From UBA11612 sp963662375 (GTDB lineage: Bacteria; Pseudomonadota; Alphaproteobacteria; Rhodospirillales; Rhodospirillaceae): a DNA stretch of 64,000 nucleotides. The translations under genes were made by a program, and so were the position numbers. The notes beneath the pieces are model-generated. The model saw nothing but the letters and a program-made list of their open reading frames with translations. It was not told the origin of the DNA and did no database searches. Location: contig CAXXRP010000015.1 of the NCBI GenBank assembly GCA_963662375.2, forward strand, positions 186,001 through 250,000, read 5' to 3'. Shown piece after piece: positions 60,714-64,000 of this stretch. Position 1 is the first letter of the stretch. The number at the start of each line of letters is the position of its first letter.

Positions 60714-61682
60714 CTACGTGGCGGGCGGCGCGATGGGAACAGACTGAGTCCGTTTCGCCATCAGGCGTGGCCACAACATGTTGAGGGCAAGGCCGAACAG
60801 AATGAGCCCGGTCGCGCTGAGTTTCCAGGACTGAAGAGGCTCGGCCAAGAAAAACGCGGACGTCGCAAGGCCGAACACCGGCACCAGCAAAGACAAGGGC
60901 GCAACCGCCGTCGCCGGGTGACGGGCGAGCAGCCAGCCCCATACGGCGAAGCCAAACATGGTGGCGCCAACGGCCTGCCAGGCGATCGCCGCCCATAGGC
61001 CGGGGCCGGTGTTTTGTACCGCGCTTAACATCGCGGGGGCGCCTTTGAAAATGAAAGATAAGGCTAGCAGCGGCGGTAGCGAGAAGGCGCTGGCCCAGAC
61101 CACATAGGCCAGCATGTTGACGCGTCCGCTGCGTTTGGCGACCGTGTTGGCCATGCTCCAGCACATTGCGGCCAAGAGCGCGAGGCCGAGGCCGAAGGCG
61201 GTGGTGACCCCGGCCCCCGACCCGGGCGCAACATCTTTTCCCACGTTGCCCCACGTGCTGTACGCCATCACGCCGATGCCTAGCGCGGCGAGGGAGAGGG
61301 CGGCCCATTGATATCTGCGCAGGCGTTCGGCATCAAAATACATCGCGAGGAATATGGTAAAGAACGCCTGGGTTTGCAGAACGACCGAGACGAGGCCCGG
61401 CGAGATGTGTCCGTCCATCGCCATGAAGCCGAGGCCGAACTGCCCGCAACCGATGGGGATGCCGTAGGCGGCGAGGTTGATCCACGGCACCGCCGGGCGT
61501 TTGAGGAAAAACGCCATGGGCAGGAAACAGATGAGAAAGCGCACAAAGACGAAGAATAGCGGCGGCCAGGTTTCCAGTACAATCTTCACCACCACGAAAT
61601 TGGTGCCCCAGATGACGGCGACCAATAGTGCGAGCAGGAGGTGGGATAGCGGCAGCGCGTAAGGGGCGGGGTGCGAGGACAT
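60714..61682 (-). CDS. EamA family (DMT superfamily) transporter
   Basis: The 322-residue membrane protein has ten predicted helices in two EamA repeats: LLLALLVAVIWGTNFVVVKI opens the first and GLALLAAMCWSMANTVAKRSG the second. PLSLLVPVFGLATSAFFLAEPL near 265-286 is the conserved late motif. It resembles YedA/EamA-type exporters of amino acids or metabolites; the substrate is not deducible. It converges with the NnrU-like gene, 6 bases away, and diverges from soxC. Confidence 0.92.
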   Translation of the reverse strand: MSSHPAPYALPLSHLLLALLVAVIWGTNFVVVKIVLETWPPLFFVFVRFLICFLPMAFFLKRPAVPWINLAAYGIPIGCGQFGLGFMAMDGHISPGLVSVVLQTQAFFTIFLAMYFDAERLRRYQWAALSLAALGIGVMAYSTWGNVGKDVAPGSGAGVTTAFGLGLALLAAMCWSMANTVAKRSGRVNMLAYVVWASAFSLPPLLALSFIFKGAPAMLSAVQNTGPGLWAAIAWQAVGATMFGFAVWGWLLARHPATAVAPLSLLVPVFGLATSAFFLAEPLQSWKLSATGLILFGLALNMLWPRLMAKRTQSVPIAPPAT

Positions 61683-61798
61683 GGCCGCGCATTCCTACAC
61701 GGATGGACACAATTTAGTTATGCCAAATGAGAGGTGCAGCTGTGTAAGGGGAAGGGTATGCTTGCCGCTCGGTAGGATGGGTATGGGGGAGACGGGGA

Positions 61799-63094
61799 AT
61801 GATCAAGGGCAAAGATATCGGCGGAATTCCGGGACACGAATTGGAGCCGGTCGCGGGCGGGGGCCTTCTGCACCGGCGCTTGTTCTTGCGCGGCGGCGGG
61901 GTGATGGCGGCGGCCTTTGCCGTGCCCGGAACCGCGCGGGCGGAAAAGCTGGAGGTTCCGGCGTGGACTAAAGAGCCCGAGGGCTATTTCAAGGGCTACG
62001 GTGCGCGGTCGAAGTATGAAACCGATGTTATGCGCGGGCCTATCGGTGAGCCCAATGCGCTCTATGCGTCCGGGCCGGGCGCCATCCGTGCGCCGATCCA
62101 TGCCCTGGAAGGGATGATCACCCCCAACAGTCTGCACTTTGAAATCACTCATAACGGAATTCCCGATATCGATCCCAATCAACATCGGTTGATCATTCAC
62201 GGGCTGGTGAAACGGCCGTTGTCGTTCAGCGTCGAGGCGTTGTCGCGTTATCCGATGACCTCGCGCATCAGTTTTGTGGAGTGCGCGGGCAACAGCGGCG
62301 CGCTGATTTCACCGAGGGCCGTGCCGGGCACGGCGCAGACTTTGCACGGGCTGGTGTCTTGCGCCGAATGGACCGGGGTTTCGCTCGCGGTGCTGCTAGC
62401 CGAGGCCGGGGTTGATCCCAAGGCGAAGTGGATGCTGGCCGAGGCGGCGGACCCGTCGTCGGTGTCGCGCTCGGTGCCGATCGAGAAGGCGATGGATGAC
62501 GCGATGATCGCGCTCTATCAGAACGGTGAGCGCATCCGGCCGTCGAACGGCTATCCCGTGCGCCTGCTGCTGCCCGGCTATCAGGGCAACATGAACGTCA
62601 AATGGCTGCGGCAACTCAAACTCACCGAAGGGCCGAGCCAGACGCGCTATGAAACCTCGCGCTATTCGCTGCTGCTGAAGGGCGGACTCGTGGCGCAATA
62701 CAAGTTTCCGCTGGATGCGAAGTCGGTGATCGTCCGGCCCTCGCCTGGGGTGGGGATGGCCGGCCCCGGGCTTTACGAAATTTCCGGTATCGCCTGGTCG
62801 GGCCACGGCAAAGTGCGCAAGGTGGAAGTTTCCGCCGACGGCGGGCAAAGCTGGGCCGAGGCGGTGTTGTCCGGGCCGGTGATGAGCAAAGCGGTGACGC
62901 GCTTTCGCATGCCGTGGCGCTGGGGCGGATCGTCAGCGGTGCTGCAAAGCCGGGTGACCGACGAGACCGGTTACGAGCAGCCGACCCGTGATAAATTGAT
63001 CGCGGCGCGCGGCAGCAAAAACTTTTATCACTGCAACTGTATTTCCAGTTGGGCGGTGGACGGCGAAGGGAGCGTGACCCATGTCTACGCATAA
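61799..63094 (+). CDS. soxC: Sulfite/sulfane dehydrogenase molybdenum subunit SoxC
   Basis: The 431-residue protein has a twin-arginine-like signal (RRLFLRGGGVMAAAFAVPG, about 26-44), then an oxidoreductase molybdopterin domain and the Mo-cofactor oxidoreductase dimerisation domain. The Mo-ligand Cys lies in ISFVECAGNSG near 160. GYQGNMNVKWLRQLKL and the C-terminal YHCNCISSWAVDGEGSV are SoxC features. With SoxD it oxidises protein-bound sulfane sulfur in the thiosulfate-oxidising complex. Its end overlaps soxD by 14 bases. The remaining sox genes are not visible here. Confidence 0.92.
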   Translation: MIKGKDIGGIPGHELEPVAGGGLLHRRLFLRGGGVMAAAFAVPGTARAEKLEVPAWTKEPEGYFKGYGARSKYETDVMRGPIGEPNALYASGPGAIRAPIHALEGMITPNSLHFEITHNGIPDIDPNQHRLIIHGLVKRPLSFSVEALSRYPMTSRISFVECAGNSGALISPRAVPGTAQTLHGLVSCAEWTGVSLAVLLAEAGVDPKAKWMLAEAADPSSVSRSVPIEKAMDDAMIALYQNGERIRPSNGYPVRLLLPGYQGNMNVKWLRQLKLTEGPSQTRYETSRYSLLLKGGLVAQYKFPLDAKSVIVRPSPGVGMAGPGLYEISGIAWSGHGKVRKVEVSADGGQSWAEAVLSGPVMSKAVTRFRMPWRWGGSSAVLQSRVTDETGYEQPTRDKLIAARGSKNFYHCNCISSWAVDGEGSVTHVYA

Positions 63095-63686
63095 GGTGAT
63101 GCGCGGTGCGGTATTGGTCGCGACGGTGGTTGCACTCGCGGCCTGCGATAATCAAGGCGCACCGGAGACCGCGCAGACTGAGTCCATGGCGCGGAAGCAA
63201 ATTGCCGAAGGTCCCAATTTGGGCGTCGAGCTCAGCCACGAAGATTTGGCGGCTTGGGATATCGCCATTGGTCCCGACGGATCGAACTTGCCGCCCGGCG
63301 GGGCGACGGCGGCGGACGGCAAGGGCTTATATGTCGAGCAGTGCGCCTCGTGTCACGGTATGGACGGCGAGGGCGGTGCGGCGGACCGGCTGGTCGGCGG
63401 CATCGGTTCGCTGGCCGGCGATGCGCCGGTGAAAACCGTGGGCAGCTATTGGCCTTATGCGACCACTTTGTTCGATTTCATCCGCCGGTCGATGCCGCTG
63501 AACGCGCCGCAGTCCTTGAGCGATCAACAGGTCTACGCGCTGTCGGCTTATATCCTCTCCATGAACGGGCTGGTGGGCGAGGGCGACAAAATGAACGCCG
63601 AGACCCTGCCGGCGGTGGTAATGCCGAACCGCGGCGCCTTTGTTCAGGTCTATCCCGGCACCCTGGAGTCCGTCATTGCAGAGTAG
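63081..63686 (+). CDS. soxD: Cytochrome c subunit (SoxD-like) lipoprotein
   Basis: The 201-residue protein has a lipobox ending ALAAC (Cys22), so it is probably tethered to the membrane. One haem c site is CASCH (Cys88, Cys91, His92), with candidate axial Met in RRSMPLNAPQSL. YLxAYILSMNGLV-type helices near 155-165 fit class I cytochromes. It overlaps soxC by 14 bases and is its expected electron acceptor. It is shorter than the di-haem SoxD of Paracoccus and corresponds to the mono-haem form. Confidence 0.9.
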   Translation: MSTHKVMRGAVLVATVVALAACDNQGAPETAQTESMARKQIAEGPNLGVELSHEDLAAWDIAIGPDGSNLPPGGATAADGKGLYVEQCASCHGMDGEGGAADRLVGGIGSLAGDAPVKTVGSYWPYATTLFDFIRRSMPLNAPQSLSDQQVYALSAYILSMNGLVGEGDKMNAETLPAVVMPNRGAFVQVYPGTLESVIAE

Positions 63687-63728
63687 TGATAGATTACGCG
63701 CGAGCAGGCATGTTGAGGGAGCGCGCGT

Positions 63729-64000
63729 ATGTCGGACGCTAAAACCGAGATAGACACCAGCCGGCCGGTGCACAACATCACCAAGGACACCATCCAGGGG
63801 GTGGCGGATTTGATGTTCGCGCCGTGGGTCAAGGAACTGGAACTCGAGTGGCTGGAGGTGGAGAAGGGCCGGGTGCTGCCGAACGCAACGGTGATTCACT
63901 GCGCGCGCGATCCGCGCGACACCTGCTTATCGCTGTTCAAGAATTATTTGGTGTCCAATGCCTACGTCTATGCCTGCGATCTGAAGGAACTTGGCCGTTA
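63729..64000 (+). CDS. Partial gene: thioesterase-like start joined to a sulfotransferase-like segment
   Basis: The ATG at 63729 opens a frame that runs off the window. Residues 10-43 (GVADLMFAPWVKELELEWLE, then VEKGRV) resemble the N-terminus of PaaI-type hotdog thioesterases. From residue 44 the reading changes character: LPNATVIHCARDPRDTCLSL, then NAYVYACDLKELGRY, which is the mid-part of TPR-linked sulfotransferases (PAPS-site RDPxDTCLS). The two parts are in one frame. It may be a fusion by deletion, an assembly chimera, or a family I do not know. The 3' end is outside the window. Confidence 0.6.
   Translation, partial: MSDAKTEIDTSRPVHNITKDTIQGVADLMFAPWVKELELEWLEVEKGRVLPNATVIHCARDPRDTCLSLFKNYLVSNAYVYACDLKELGR

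Overview
This window reads as chromosome from an alphaproteobacterium of Rhodospirillales type. That inference rests on gene order: mreB-mreC-mreD-mrdA-rodA after an ilvC/leuA locus; threonine synthase next to an M16 peptidase; smc, a DsbA-like thioredoxin, a DUF721 gene and mutY together; and an F0 ATP synthase operon atpI-B-E-b'-b. The genus cannot be fixed from the sequence alone.

Layout. 1-13 kb: tRNA-Arg, two exported proteins, a three-gene minus-strand operon (xanthine-dehydrogenase-type large subunit, cysQ, and a fused Sua5/FAD-oxidase), pepA, a DUF1015 gene, miaA, and ilvC broken by one stop codon. 13-19.6 kb: a leuA remnant, the rod-shape/elongasome operon and tRNA-Lys. 19.7-27.1 kb: an accessory island beside tRNA-Lys. 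It holds a two-gene cassette with a QueC-like enzyme, an AlpA-like regulator, a primase cut by an IS21-family element, and gene fragments. 27-38 kb: a disturbed stretch with a tRNA-Glu 3' fragment, a TonB-dependent receptor plus a PCu(A)C copper chaperone, a ferredoxin, lipid A acyltransferase and glycosyltransferase genes, and three pseudogenes (NUDIX, peptide-binding protein, GAF). 38-48.6 kb: thrC, an M16 peptidase, yqgE, rnhA with a 21-codon thrB stub, and a glycine-riboswitch-controlled gcvT-gcvH-gcvPA-gcvPB operon. 48.6-59 kb: F0 ATP synthase, smc, dsbA with a decayed tandem copy, DUF721 and mutY. 59-64 kb: small conserved genes, a shortened NnrU, an EamA transporter, soxCD, and an incomplete gene that looks like a thioesterase/sulfotransferase chimera.

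Two themes stand out. The first is loss of amino-acid biosynthesis: ilvC carries a nonsense codon between its metal ligands, leuA is an N-terminal scrap and thrB is a 21-codon stub, while thrC and the glycine cleavage genes are intact. With the other pseudogenes this suggests a lineage losing genes, perhaps host-associated or auxotrophic, although sequencing error could explain the single-base lesions. The second is the tRNA-Lys island, whose QueC-like protein has an intact PP-loop and zinc site. It is coupled to an unrecognised partner that begins Met-Gly. No Qat, CBASS or queuosine-pathway partners are nearby, so this is the best candidate for an undescribed system.
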